DNA from: Vibrio sp. DW001
GTDB lineage: Bacteria > Pseudomonadota > Gammaproteobacteria > Enterobacterales > Vibrionaceae
Direction: 5' to 3'
NCBI RefSeq assembly: GCF_029016285.1
Contig: NZ_CP091975.1
Coordinates: 1,984,001-2,048,000 of the forward strand
DNA length: 64,000 bases
In this document: piece by piece, positions 45,348 through 54,959 of the stretch
Layout of the letters: every line of letters starts with the position of its first letter
How positions within the stretch are numbered: position 1 is the stretch's first letter
Notes under the pieces: generated by a model
Databases searched by the model: none
The model's input: the letters and a program-made list of their open reading frames with translations, nothing else
Told to the model about the DNA's origin: nothing
Position numbers and translations under genes: made by a program

Positions 45348-45602
45348 GTGGCACTTTCCTTTAAAGACTAAACCAGTTCAAGTTTAGCTGAAGGGAGGGA
45401 CGTACCATCTCATTAAATACCCAAACATTTCCACTTTGGTGCTTATGTCGATCTAGGTAACATTTTTTGTTGGATCAAAGCCAGTGTACTTACGCTAAAC
45501 GGTATGCATGTCTATAAATTCAGCTTCTTAAGCAATACACCTTAGACAAATTCAGAGGAACCTTTTACATTACTATAAGAAAAGACTAAAAGGAGAGATG
45601 TA

Positions 45603-45794
45603 ATGGACTATGAGCCACATGCACAATCTACACTTTCATCCCATAATTTCCCTATCGGCACTTATGTTTGTACAACGTGTAATATGACCGTTGATGTACA
45701 TTCTGATAACCAAAAGCCACTTGTTTGTCCATGCTGCGAGCAGCCTGTATTTATTACCGCTGAAGAGCAAAGCTTACTGCGCGAACATAAGTAA
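45603..45794 (+). CDS. Small zinc-ribbon protein
   Basis: A 63-residue protein with two CxxC knuckles, CTTC at about residue 24 and CPCC at about 42, which should bind one zinc. It starts MDYEPHAQS, after a strong AAGGAG site. Similar small proteins in vibrios are uncharacterised. It may bind nucleic acid or a protein partner. Confidence 0.7.
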   Translation: MDYEPHAQSTLSSHNFPIGTYVCTTCNMTVDVHSDNQKPLVCPCCEQPVFITAEEQSLLREHK

Positions 45795-45889
45795 CTGACG
45801 GCAATTTATCGTTATTTTGGCGTTAATCTGTATCTACTCAGATGACAACACAAAGCCGAATTCAGTTAGCTTGCATAAATGACTTGATT

Positions 45890-46783
45890 CTAATTACCTA
45901 GATTAGCCTGCAGCCATTGGTTAAATTCATAGATCTTACGTGACGCGAGTTTATAGCTTGGTATGTGTACGTAGTAACCATAATTAGTTTTCATTGAAAG
46001 ATTAAATGGATTAACTAACTGACCCTTTTCTAGCTGAGCATCGACCATAAAATCAGGAAGCAGAGCTAAACCAACGCCCTTTTTTACCGCTTCTAAGGAC
46101 ATGTAGAAATGCTCAAATGCAACACTGTGATAATTGAAGCTAAAATCGACCTCACGTTTCCTTTTGAACTGTTCCCACAAATGTGGCCTAGTCACATGAG
46201 GCAATAAGATAAGCCTTTGTAAATCATCGATTGTTTTGACGCCTTCGTTCTCTAATAACACAGGAGACGCGACCAATACTAGGTTTTCTTTTTGCAATAA
46301 AGTGGCGTTTTCGTAGTGCTTGGATATGGGTAAACAACGGACCATAATTTCTGTTTCCAAATCCATCTTTTTGACCATTCCATCACCGGTTTTAATTCTT
46401 ACGCGAATATTTTTGTTCTTCTGATTGAACGATTCTATTTGAGGTATCAACCATAGGCTAGCAAAGGAAGGGGTCACATTAACGGTCAGTATTTCTTCCA
46501 CTTGGTCGGTTTGAATTAGACTTGCGGTAGCGTATTGAATAATCTCTAATGCCTCGACTATTTTTGGCAGATAACGTTTACCTGCATTAGACAACTCGAT
46601 ACCATTTATGTGACGTTGGAAAAGCGGTTGACCTAGCTGCAGCTCTAGGCTCGAAATCTGCTTACTTACCGCGCCCTGCGTCACAGAGAGTTCATCTGCT
46701 GCCTTCGAAAAACTCATATTATTCGCCACTGCAATAAATGTTCTAAGCGCCTTTATTGAGGGCAGTTCATTTCCTTTTAGCAT
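45890..46783 (-). CDS. LysR-family transcriptional regulator
   Basis: A 297-residue LysR regulator. The N-terminal helix-turn-helix reads MSFSKAADELSVTQGAVSKQISSLE (about 18-45), followed by the ligand-binding domain. It resembles the GcvA/AmpR type by its opening (LPSIKALRTFIAVANNMSF). It is divergent from the C45 peptidase gene, with 140 bases between the two starts, so that gene is the probable target. The ligand is unknown. Confidence 0.88.
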   Translation of the reverse strand: MLKGNELPSIKALRTFIAVANNMSFSKAADELSVTQGAVSKQISSLELQLGQPLFQRHINGIELSNAGKRYLPKIVEALEIIQYATASLIQTDQVEEILTVNVTPSFASLWLIPQIESFNQKNKNIRVRIKTGDGMVKKMDLETEIMVRCLPISKHYENATLLQKENLVLVASPVLLENEGVKTIDDLQRLILLPHVTRPHLWEQFKRKREVDFSFNYHSVAFEHFYMSLEAVKKGVGLALLPDFMVDAQLEKGQLVNPFNLSMKTNYGYYVHIPSYKLASRKIYEFNQWLQANLGN

Positions 46784-46923
46784 CGCTTTGCTTCGTCCAT
46801 TATTCGCCGCTCTTAAGGTTATTCTTATTACACGTTGACTTCAAAGGCATTGTGTCAATTTCGCAATTTTTTTTCCGACTCAATGCGGTAGAATTAACGC
46901 AAATAATAGTAATGGGAAGATGT

Positions 46924-47949
46924 ATGCGAATTATATCCTTTGAAGGTACCCCCTATGAACTTGGCTACAAACTAGGACAGGAAGGAAAGTCTATCTTTGC
47001 TGCCTACATAAAAAACAGTCTGTACTTTACTCAACTCCTGCCTTGGCGTGAAAGTGATTGGCTCTCTTCTGTAGACCAACAGATACAACAACACTTTCCT
47101 CGTATCTATAGAGAGCTACAAGGGTTAGCTGATGGCTGTCAGCAAGACTATAAAGACATCTTGTTATGGAACTGCCGTGGCGATTTACTACCAACTGGAC
47201 CAGAAGGCTGTACCTCGATAGCTATCAAGAAAGCAGACAGGGTCATTGTCGCTCATAATGAAGATGGCGATCCAAACTTGCGAGGGCACTGCTTCTTATT
47301 AAACGCAACATTAGATAACAACGTACGCCTATTTTCATTTGCCTACCCTTGTTCTATTCCTGGGCATACTCTCTGTGCGAATAGCCATGGCTTAGTGTAT
47401 ACCGTGAATAATATTCGTTTGGTAGAACAAGGAACCGGACTACCAAGAATGGTGATATCTCGTGCATTGTTGGAGACCAAGAATTGCGATGAGTTCGTTT
47501 CCTTGCTTGAAAATCACCAGCGTTCAGGTGGGTTCCATTATACGGTTGCAGATACCGTATCGAAACAGCTTTTAAGCGTGGAGGCCCCTTTCCAATCTGT
47601 ATCCGCGCAGAGAGTAGAATCCAAATGCGTTCATGCGAACCATTTGGTTCATAACCAGCTTGGTTCAATTAAACAGATCATCACCGAGTCTTCCCAATGC
47701 AGACAAAACCGGATGGAAGCGTTAGCTGAACACTACTCTGATTCGATAGATGAGCAACAATGTTTTCACATACTGCAGGATATCGAGATAGATGCGCTGC
47801 CGATTTTCAGAACCGAACTGGATGACCCAGATGAAGAAAATACACTCGCAACCGGTGTATTCACTTTACGTACTGAAGGCGTTGAAATAGTAGTCTATGG
47901 TATGGAAGATTTTAAGGATCCGTTGAGCCAGCGTTTTTCATTAAGCTAA
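46924..47949 (+). CDS. C45-family peptidase/acyltransferase (isopenicillin N acyltransferase-like)
   Basis: A 341-residue Ntn-hydrolase. The likely self-cleavage point and nucleophile is the Cys of EGCTSIAI (about residue 98), followed by VIVAHNEDGDPN. Such enzymes cleave or transfer acyl groups on amino compounds; well-known relatives act on penicillin, but marine versions have unknown substrates. The ATG at 46924 has GGGAAG 7 bases upstream, better than the ATG four codons earlier. It is controlled, most likely, by the divergent LysR gene. Confidence 0.83.
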   Translation: MRIISFEGTPYELGYKLGQEGKSIFAAYIKNSLYFTQLLPWRESDWLSSVDQQIQQHFPRIYRELQGLADGCQQDYKDILLWNCRGDLLPTGPEGCTSIAIKKADRVIVAHNEDGDPNLRGHCFLLNATLDNNVRLFSFAYPCSIPGHTLCANSHGLVYTVNNIRLVEQGTGLPRMVISRALLETKNCDEFVSLLENHQRSGGFHYTVADTVSKQLLSVEAPFQSVSAQRVESKCVHANHLVHNQLGSIKQIITESSQCRQNRMEALAEHYSDSIDEQQCFHILQDIEIDALPIFRTELDDPDEENTLATGVFTLRTEGVEIVVYGMEDFKDPLSQRFSLS

Positions 47950-47989
47950 TATACCCTTACATTAAGAGTAACCGTAGGCTCCGTTATTA

Positions 47990-48026
47990 GGTGTCGATTG
48001 GTCTAACAAGCAAGCCAATCGATACC
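47990..48026. terminator. Probable terminator between convergent genes
   Basis: GGTGTCGATTGG (47990-48001) pairs with CCAATCGATACC (48015-48026) over 12 bp with one G-T wobble. It lies 40 bases after the peptidase gene and before the end of nemA. The tail TTAATCT is only moderately T-rich. Confidence 0.6.
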
Positions 48027-48033
48027 TTAATCT

Positions 48034-49140
48034 CTAATTTTGGTTATGGTTGTACTCTGAATAATCTGTCAATCCGTGTTCTGAACCACCAAACAGTGTG
48101 TTAGGGTTGTGAAGCGTTAATGGATAACCATTCTTAATACGACGGGGAAAATCTGGGTTAGCGATAAATGGGCGGCCAAAGCCAACCATATCTGTCACAC
48201 CTTCTTCGATGGCCTGCGCACCCTTCTCGTCATTATAGCGACCCGCGTAAATGAGTACGCCTTTATACGCTTCACGAACCGCCGTTTTAAACTCCTTTGG
48301 GGTCTCGGGCGCATCATCCCAATCCACTTCTGCGATATGGATATAGACAACGTTTAGCGTATCAAGTAATCCCACCGCCGCCGTGTAAGTTTCAACTGGT
48401 GTCGCGTCCACTGTGCCGTTCAGAGAGGTAAAAGGCGCGAGTCGAACACCAACCCGATCAGCACCAATAACGTCTGTCATTGCACTAACCACTTCACTAA
48501 GAATACGTAGGCGATTTTCAATAGAGCCACCATATTCATCCACTCGAGTATTTGCCTCAGAATCAATAAACTGGTTTATCAAATAACCGTTTGCAGCGTG
48601 CAATTCAATTCCATCAAAACCCGCTTCTAATGCATTTAATGCCGCTTGACGATATTCACCAACAACATGTTTAATATCTGCTTTCGTCATTGCTCTTGGT
48701 TCTACCACGTCAACAAAGCCGGGCTCATCCGTACCATTATCAATAAATACCTTCACATTTTCTGCTGTAAGTGCAGAGGAAGAAAGTGGTTGTTCACCAC
48801 CTATATTATCAGGATGGCTCACTCTGCCAACATGCCAGAGCTGGGCGAAAATTGTACCGCCTTCGGCATGAACAGCGTCGGTTGTTTTCTTCCACCCTCT
48901 AATTTGCTCTGGAGTATAGATTCCGGGAGTCCAAGCATAACCTTGACCCATTGCAGAGATTTGTGTGCCTTCCGTGACAATCAGACCGGCCGATGCTCTT
49001 TGTGCGTAATATTTCGCCATCATCTGGTTAGCAACGTTACCTGGTTGGCTGGCACGCGAACGGGTCATCGGAGGCATGACGATACGGCTTTTAAGTGAAA
49101 GTTTACCGAGTTTTATTGGTTGGAATAGTGCGTTGCTCAT
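48034..49140 (-). CDS. nemA: Old yellow enzyme family alkene reductase NemA
   Basis: A 368-residue FMN-dependent ene-reductase that reduces activated double bonds, nitro esters and N-ethylmaleimide with NADPH. Family marks: IVMPPMTRSRA near the N terminus, FAQLWHVGRVSH, the substrate-binding HAANGYLINQF, the active tyrosine region, and IAEVDW. The protein is of the usual NemA length. AGGAATG precedes the ATG. The gene stands alone. A NemR repressor gene is not adjacent. Confidence 0.88.
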   Translation of the reverse strand: MSNALFQPIKLGKLSLKSRIVMPPMTRSRASQPGNVANQMMAKYYAQRASAGLIVTEGTQISAMGQGYAWTPGIYTPEQIRGWKKTTDAVHAEGGTIFAQLWHVGRVSHPDNIGGEQPLSSSALTAENVKVFIDNGTDEPGFVDVVEPRAMTKADIKHVVGEYRQAALNALEAGFDGIELHAANGYLINQFIDSEANTRVDEYGGSIENRLRILSEVVSAMTDVIGADRVGVRLAPFTSLNGTVDATPVETYTAAVGLLDTLNVVYIHIAEVDWDDAPETPKEFKTAVREAYKGVLIYAGRYNDEKGAQAIEEGVTDMVGFGRPFIANPDFPRRIKNGYPLTLHNPNTLFGGSEHGLTDYSEYNHNQN

Positions 49141-49549
49141 TTTGTCATTCCTGTAGATTAGCGAACTTGAGTTATTTCAGTAGGTCAAGTGTACTGCCAA
49201 CCAATACCAACATGAAATTATCAAATATTATGTATTCAATAATTTGACGTTATAATATGGTGGCATTGATACGCGGATACTTCGATGGGGAGACAAGAAC
49301 AAACTAGGCCTATTATGACTAGGCGGTGTAAGAAAACATAGATAACAATGTGTCAAATGAATAAAAACGGTAGTGCCAGCAGACAGGAAAACAATTAGTT
49401 AACAAATTAACTACATTTAAATCACAAAACCAAAGTCTATAGGTATAAAAAACGAACATCAACGGATATATTATCCGTTAATGACTAATTGAATTCACGG
49501 AGTGAATATTGTTTTGGTTATCAATACAATGGATTGACGGAGTTAGTTA
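49141..49549. promoter_or_regulatory. Intergenic region with a 19-bp palindrome upstream of the LuxR gene
   Basis: AACGGATA (49461-49468) and TATCCGTT (49472-49479) form a perfect palindrome with a TAT centre, 70 bases before the LuxR-type regulator. It is a good candidate operator. The remainder holds the promoters of nemA and of the regulator; no gene is seen in its 409 bases. Confidence 0.55.
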
Positions 49550-50269
49550 ATGAATATTTCCAGCACCAGCGCCAACCTAGTTCAGCTAAATGATTTTCAA
49601 AATGAAATGTTATTACTGCTCGATTCAAGCCTCAATGTTTCAAGGCTCGCAAGTTACCTTGTTGACGAACGGTCGCGTCCAATTTGCTATCAGACGTCCA
49701 AAATTCAACCATCGATGCATAGAGAATATTTAGACGGTTTCTACAAAGAAGACCCTCTTTATCCTGAACATTTTAAATCCCCAAAAGACCGAATAATAAA
49801 GATGAGTGACCTTGTTTCTCCAATGAAACAGCGTTCCAATATCTACTACCAAGATTTCATTAAGCCATGGAAAGTCCAAGAAATTGTCGAGCTCTATTTT
49901 TATCATAATAACAATCTAATCGGTGGGGCTTCCTTATTTTTTGATCAGTCTGTTAATCCGCCCTCTAAGGATGACTTCATCCGTTTGGGAGCGCTTCATC
50001 GATACATTGAGTTTAGCTTAGGTCAACAACTCAAAACCGTCACTCAGTTGAGTTTTGATGACTTTTGCGATCAGTTTATTCTAACCAATAAAGAACGAGT
50101 CGTCCTCCAGTTGGCTATTCAAGGGTTGGCAAATAAAGTGATGGCGCAAAAATTAACCTGCAGTCTATCAACCGTTAAGACTCACCTACAGCATCTTTTT
50201 GCAAAGCTTAAAGTAAACAGTAAAGTAGAAATGATCAATAAAGTGTACCGTTCGAAATGTATTTTATAG
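49550..50269 (+). CDS. LuxR-type transcriptional regulator
   Basis: A 239-residue regulator. The C-terminal helix-turn-helix is clear (LTNKERVVLQLAIQGLANKVMAQKLTCSLSTVKTHLQHLF). The N-terminal 160 residues lack the residues of acyl-homoserine lactone sensors and of response regulator receivers; they look like a free-standing ligand domain (EDPLYPEHFKSP). The strong site GGAG lies before the ATG. It is convergent with the catabolic operon ending in the aldehyde dehydrogenase and is the likely local regulator. Confidence 0.8.
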   Translation: MNISSTSANLVQLNDFQNEMLLLLDSSLNVSRLASYLVDERSRPICYQTSKIQPSMHREYLDGFYKEDPLYPEHFKSPKDRIIKMSDLVSPMKQRSNIYYQDFIKPWKVQEIVELYFYHNNNLIGGASLFFDQSVNPPSKDDFIRLGALHRYIEFSLGQQLKTVTQLSFDDFCDQFILTNKERVVLQLAIQGLANKVMAQKLTCSLSTVKTHLQHLFAKLKVNSKVEMINKVYRSKCIL

Positions 50270-50358
50270 CGTGAAAAACGTTATTTTTTATACCACGCAG
50301 GCTAAAGTCTCAATACCGCTCTAGTCTGCGTGTAGGTTAAATCTAATGTCGCTCTGAA

Positions 50359-51765
50359 CTATTTATTGATATTTACAACCTGTAATAAGCTGTTTTCTAA
50401 TAATCCTTCTAGTCCAAACTCCACACCAAAACCCGACATTTTGCAGCCGCCAAATGGCGCATGAGGGAGGACTTCCGCATGACCGTTTATCCAGACCGAA
50501 CCGCATTCTAGTTGCAATGAAAGGACAAGTGCTGCGTCTACATCGCCCCATACGGATCCACCAAGGCCAACCTCGCTATCATTCGCCATTGCAACAGCGT
50601 CGGAAACCTCATCATATGAGATAACAGGGAGCACCGGACCAAACTGCTCTTGATCAACTATTGCCATCCCATTAACTGCGTTACCCACAATGGTTGGAGG
50701 ATAAAAATAGCCCATTTTATCTAGCCTAGCACCACCAGCATAAATTGTCGCACCGTCTCTTTTGGCCTCTTCCACCAAACCTATTACCTTCTCTAACTGC
50801 TTTATATTTTGCACGGGCCCGAACGTAGACGATGGTTCAAAACCATCACAGACGACTTGCTTGTTAGCTATCTCTGCCAGCAACTGACAAAGCTCATCAT
50901 GTTGTGACTTATGTACATAAAGGCGCTTCAACGCCGCACATGTTTGCCCCATATTTATAAAGGAGGTACCAAAGATACCCTCTGCAATCGCATTTAAATC
51001 TGCATTTGGCAATACTATTCCAGCATCATTGCCACCCAATTCAAGAGTTAGCCTTTTCAGGTTACCTGCCGCGGATTTCATAATATGTTGCCCGGTTTGA
51101 GTAGAACCAGTGAAGACTATCTTTTCTATGCCCTTGTGCTCACTCATCGCTTTGCCGAGTGAAGTCTCGCCAGAAAGTACGCTAAACACCCCTTTTGGTA
51201 ACACATTTTGCAACAACTCCCCAAGCAAAAGGGTATTAATCGGTGTTAACTCAGAAGGTTTGTTGATTACCGTATTCCCCATGCGAAGTGCAGGAATAAT
51301 GTGCCAAATTGCAATCATTAATGGCCAGTTCCAAGGTGTAATCGATCCTACAACACCGATCGCTTTGCGTCGTCCTTCAATGCGCTTGTTTGGCGAATCT
51401 TCATATACCTCGACCGGGATCTCAATACTGGTCGCGTGTCGCGTCCACGCAATTGCACCGCCAACTTCCATCTGAGCAAGCGACAACGGTTTCCCTTGCT
51501 CTTTTACGATGGTTTCGGCCAATATTGCTGCATTCTCTTCAATTTTGTTCGCGATTTCGTTGATATAGGTATCACGTGTTGATTGAGGCAATTGGCTCCA
51601 GCCTTTAAAGGCATTCTGTGACGCCTCAACTGCTGTATTTAACTGTGCAATAGAAGCCGCTGGTGCACTGAAAGCGATCGTTTCATTCGCAGGGTTTACT
51701 ACATTCATTGAAGGCATTTCGCCCATGACTGAACAGCCATTTATGGTTAATCCTATCTTATTCAT
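50359..51765 (-). CDS. NAD(P)-dependent aldehyde dehydrogenase
   Basis: A 468-residue aldehyde dehydrogenase oxidising an aldehyde to its acid. Marks: GVVGSITPWNWPLMI, VFTGSTQTGQHI (cofactor loop), LELGGND with the general base Glu, the nucleophile in GQTCAALKR and QEQFGPVLPV. The ATG at 51765 has GAGG 9 bases upstream; a longer frame from 51828 would overlap the transporter gene. It is the last gene of a transporter operon (about 55-base gap), so its substrate probably comes from the imported compound. Confidence 0.9.
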   Translation of the reverse strand: MNKIGLTINGCSVMGEMPSMNVVNPANETIAFSAPAASIAQLNTAVEASQNAFKGWSQLPQSTRDTYINEIANKIEENAAILAETIVKEQGKPLSLAQMEVGGAIAWTRHATSIEIPVEVYEDSPNKRIEGRRKAIGVVGSITPWNWPLMIAIWHIIPALRMGNTVINKPSELTPINTLLLGELLQNVLPKGVFSVLSGETSLGKAMSEHKGIEKIVFTGSTQTGQHIMKSAAGNLKRLTLELGGNDAGIVLPNADLNAIAEGIFGTSFINMGQTCAALKRLYVHKSQHDELCQLLAEIANKQVVCDGFEPSSTFGPVQNIKQLEKVIGLVEEAKRDGATIYAGGARLDKMGYFYPPTIVGNAVNGMAIVDQEQFGPVLPVISYDEVSDAVAMANDSEVGLGGSVWGDVDAALVLSLQLECGSVWINGHAEVLPHAPFGGCKMSGFGVEFGLEGLLENSLLQVVNINK

Positions 51766-51820
51766 TACTTTATTCCTCTCTATAATATCGCTGTTCGTTA
51801 ACGAGCTTGTTGTTTCGCGT

Positions 51821-53320
51821 TTACACATGGACAGTCTTCGCTTTAGATTTATTTTCTCTAATTAAACTGAAGATAAATAGAGTGACGGAAAGCACTATCA
51901 CTCCTAACAACACTAGACTAATCGGACGGTCTACAAAGATGCTGAGGTCACCATTAGATACGCCCAATGCTTGCTTACTGCGGGTAACAAAAACAGGCCC
52001 TAAAACTAAACCGAGTATGATAGGTACTGCTGGAATATGTTCCCGTTTTAAAATGTAGCCAAATACAGCGAAACCTAACGCTATCAACGCATCAGAAAAC
52101 TGATAATTTTGGCTATAGCTCCCAATAAAACCAAGCACAAGGATAAGCGCACCGATAAAGCGGCCTCGAATACGGGTAAGATTAACTATCCATTTGCTGG
52201 TAAATGTTAGGAACAAAAAAGCAACAATATTTATAAGGAACAATGAAATATAGAGACCGGATATGAACTCTGGTTTCTCCGCAAATAGTGTTGGTCCCGG
52301 TATGTAATTGTGAACCATAAAAACAGAGAGCAGCATCGCCATAAGTGCGTCAGCAGGGATCCCAAACGCCAATAATGGAATCATAACCGAGGCAGTAACC
52401 GCGTTATTAGACGTCTCCGATGCAATAAGTCCTTCCTCTGCACCCTGACCAAATTTCTCTGGATTTTTGGAAAACTTCTGGGCCAAAGTATAAGAGAAGA
52501 ACTGAGACCCAAACTCCCCTACGCCGGGTAGCAACCCCATAACCACACCTAAAGCGGCGGAGCGTAGAACCGTCCATTTATATTTAAATACAGTTACCAT
52601 GCCTGAAAAGCGGCCTTTTCCTTCATACTTTGTGACCTGTGAATCGTTCCCTTTTTGCGATAGAAGAACGAACGCTTGTGACATTGCGAAAAGACCAATT
52701 ACGGTAGGCACCAACGGGATACCACCCAAAAGCCATTCCTGACCAAACGTATAGGTTAATGTATTGTAAGAGCGGTCAATGCCGATTGAACCTAGAAAGA
52801 TACCCAGCCCTAACATCATAGCGGCAGGAAAAGCTTGTTTGTAATGTGCCATCACAACAAAGATCATGCCTAGCGCGGCTAACATAGCAAACTCAGCAGA
52901 CCCAAAGTGATTGGCTACTTGGGATAATACTGGCGCAAGGAGAACCAAAGAAAGTACGCTGATAATACCGCCTATAAATGACGAGGAATACGCAATAGAA
53001 AGTGCCTTTTTACCCTCACCTCTTTTGGTCATTGGATAACCGTCATACGTCGTTAGCACGGCTACGGGCGTACCTGGCGTATTCATTAAAATAGCGGGAA
53101 TCGCCCCGCCATACCACGCACCGCCATAGACTCCGAGTAATAAAGTAACACCCGGAAGAGGATCTAACGTAAAAGTGAGAGGAAGCAAAATAGCAATTAC
53201 TCCTGCAGGTTCTAGGCCCGGAATAGAGCCTATAGAAACCCCTAAGAGTGCACCACAAACAATCGCTAACATGACGTTCAACGTGGCAATTTCATTTATC
53301 CCAAGAAGTATAATATCCAT
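51821..53320 (-). CDS. tctA: Tripartite tricarboxylate transporter large permease TctA
   Basis: A 499-residue permease with ten to twelve helices, normal length for the family. Marks: IGSIPGLEPAGVIAILLPLT and GAIPAILMNTPGTPVAVLT near the N terminus, and the second repeat around LGVVMGLLPGVGEFGSQFF. It works with the small subunit TctB and the binding protein TctC to take up carboxylates with a cation. Gene order is usp, tctC, tctB, tctA, aldehyde dehydrogenase. It starts 23 bases after tctB. Confidence 0.95.
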   Translation of the reverse strand: MDIILLGINEIATLNVMLAIVCGALLGVSIGSIPGLEPAGVIAILLPLTFTLDPLPGVTLLLGVYGGAWYGGAIPAILMNTPGTPVAVLTTYDGYPMTKRGEGKKALSIAYSSSFIGGIISVLSLVLLAPVLSQVANHFGSAEFAMLAALGMIFVVMAHYKQAFPAAMMLGLGIFLGSIGIDRSYNTLTYTFGQEWLLGGIPLVPTVIGLFAMSQAFVLLSQKGNDSQVTKYEGKGRFSGMVTVFKYKWTVLRSAALGVVMGLLPGVGEFGSQFFSYTLAQKFSKNPEKFGQGAEEGLIASETSNNAVTASVMIPLLAFGIPADALMAMLLSVFMVHNYIPGPTLFAEKPEFISGLYISLFLINIVAFLFLTFTSKWIVNLTRIRGRFIGALILVLGFIGSYSQNYQFSDALIALGFAVFGYILKREHIPAVPIILGLVLGPVFVTRSKQALGVSNGDLSIFVDRPISLVLLGVIVLSVTLFIFSLIRENKSKAKTVHV

Positions 53321-53343
53321 ATCTTTCTATCACTCGGTCGGTT

Positions 53344-53931
53344 TTATAAATACATATTTGCAAATTCAGAGAATTGCGCAGGCAGTAGAGAATAGAGCCA
53401 AACATCAGGTAGCCAAAAATTAACCAGAACTCTAAATACCAGCACCATAGCAACAACGGATATGGCTGAAATTGATACCCAAAACCGGGTAAACAAATTG
53501 CTTATCCAAAGCATGGTAAGGATGAAAATCAAACTCGACGGCGCAAACCCAATGACAGACAAACTACGGATATACAACATAAAAAATAGGCTAATAATGA
53601 TAGCGGTTCGGTACTTACTGATAGCAGAGAATGCGAGTTCGACCGGGTTAATACCTTTAAGACAGTGAATATTCTTAGCCGTATTGAACAGCAAATAAAT
53701 GCCACTAAATGTTAAAATGATATACAACCCGACAAAAGGAAATACAAAAGGTTGGGTGTACCATCCATGTGCTTTTACCACCTCTTTTGCCTGCATAGGT
53801 TGTAATAGAATAAGCGTCAACGACCCTAAAAATGAGGATAAGTAAAAGTAATAATGAGACGATGACTGACTATCAGTGGACGTTTCATCCTTTACCTTAT
53901 CGTTTGTTTTTTCTCTGTTCTCAATAGCCAT
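53344..53931 (-). CDS. tctB: Tripartite tricarboxylate transporter small permease TctB
   Basis: A 195-residue membrane protein with four helices, after an N-terminal polar stretch of about 25 residues. Sequence is poorly conserved in this family; its position between tctC and tctA and its helix pattern identify it. GCAGGAGG lies before the ATG. Confidence 0.85.
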   Translation of the reverse strand: MAIENREKTNDKVKDETSTDSQSSSHYYFYLSSFLGSLTLILLQPMQAKEVVKAHGWYTQPFVFPFVGLYIILTFSGIYLLFNTAKNIHCLKGINPVELAFSAISKYRTAIIISLFFMLYIRSLSVIGFAPSSLIFILTMLWISNLFTRFWVSISAISVVAMVLVFRVLVNFWLPDVWLYSLLPAQFSEFANMYL

Positions 53932-53982
53932 GGAGCCTCCTGCTAGGTAGGACGAAATTGAACACTATTTCGTCCATTTGAC

Positions 53983-54921
53983 TTAGTTCATGTATTCCAA
54001 TAAACCTTGGGCACTAGCATAATCGTCTGCAATCACTTGTTGAGCTTGGTCACCGCCAATCCAGAATACGCTCGCGCCGGTGCTGGCACTTATTTCAGCT
54101 ACACGGTCGGTAGCCAACGCTGCCTGAGCTATTTCCGCAATACGGTTTTTAATCTTCTCCGACGTTCCTTTCTTAACAAATAGACCGTTCCACGTTGTTT
54201 GAGCGATACCGGTTTGCTCCTCAAGTGTCGGGACATTTGGACTGAGATTTAGTCGTTCATGGGTAATAGACGCAATTATTTTGACATCACCAGATTTAAG
54301 ACATGAAAGTATGGTCTGTGTAACGGTGTTGATTACGGTCGCGTCACCATTTGCAAGCGTCGAACAATTGATAGAATCAAATGGCGCATTTGATGAGAAC
54401 TTAAGACCAATTTCATCCGCTGCTTTAAACGTGATCGCCGTTGGAAGTGCTTGATAACCAAAGTGTGCAAGAGAGACCGGATTCGATTTAGAAAATTCAG
54501 CTAACTCTTTCATATTGTTATATGGTGCGTCAGCTTTAACCGCGATGACAAACGGGTAGTCTAGGAAGATTCCAACAGGGTCAAATGTATTTTGATCAAA
54601 AGGCGCATTGCCAGACAAGATTTGAGTCGTTAGAAGGTCCGCCACAAATGAACCAATCGTTAAACCGTCGTTTCGAGCTCTTGAGACTTCAGAAGCACCA
54701 ATAATACCGCCACCTCCCGGTTTATTGACCACGGTGGCGGGCTTGCCGGTTTCCTTCGACATCTCTTCAGCAATGATACGGGTAAGAATGTCTTCGAGAT
54801 CGCCAGGAGGCCACGGCACAATAAATTTTACAGGTCTATTGGGGTAATCGGCTGCATTGACCATCATTGGTGTCAACAGTATTGATAATATCATCCAAGT
54901 AAAAATAGCAATTTTGTTCAT
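53983..54921 (-). CDS. tctC: Tripartite tricarboxylate transporter binding protein TctC (Bug family)
   Basis: A 312-residue periplasmic protein. Signal peptide MNKIAIFTWMILSILLTPMM, then ADYPNRPVKFIVPWPPGD and VVNKPGGGGIIGA, both typical of Bug proteins. These bind one small carboxylate each; the ligand is not predictable. The strong site AAGGAA precedes the ATG. The gene lies 38 bases after the usp gene. Confidence 0.93.
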   Translation of the reverse strand: MNKIAIFTWMILSILLTPMMVNAADYPNRPVKFIVPWPPGDLEDILTRIIAEEMSKETGKPATVVNKPGGGGIIGASEVSRARNDGLTIGSFVADLLTTQILSGNAPFDQNTFDPVGIFLDYPFVIAVKADAPYNNMKELAEFSKSNPVSLAHFGYQALPTAITFKAADEIGLKFSSNAPFDSINCSTLANGDATVINTVTQTILSCLKSGDVKIIASITHERLNLSPNVPTLEEQTGIAQTTWNGLFVKKGTSEKIKNRIAEIAQAALATDRVAEISASTGASVFWIGGDQAQQVIADDYASAQGLLEYMN

Positions 54922-54959
54922 GATAATTCCTTATATTTAAACAATCCTAAGTGATCTCT

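Larger units (their letters stand above)
44106..45408 (-). mobile_element. IS110-family insertion sequence, IS1111 type
   Basis: The inverted pair ATGGTACGTCCC (44106-44117) and GGGACGTACCAT (45397-45408) flanks a single transposase gene. Twelve-base subterminal inverted repeats are the hallmark of the IS1111 group within IS110; true ends lie a few bases outside them, and no target duplication is expected. The long non-coding end is on the downstream side of the transposase, as in that group. The element lies between genes and looks intact. Confidence 0.82.
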
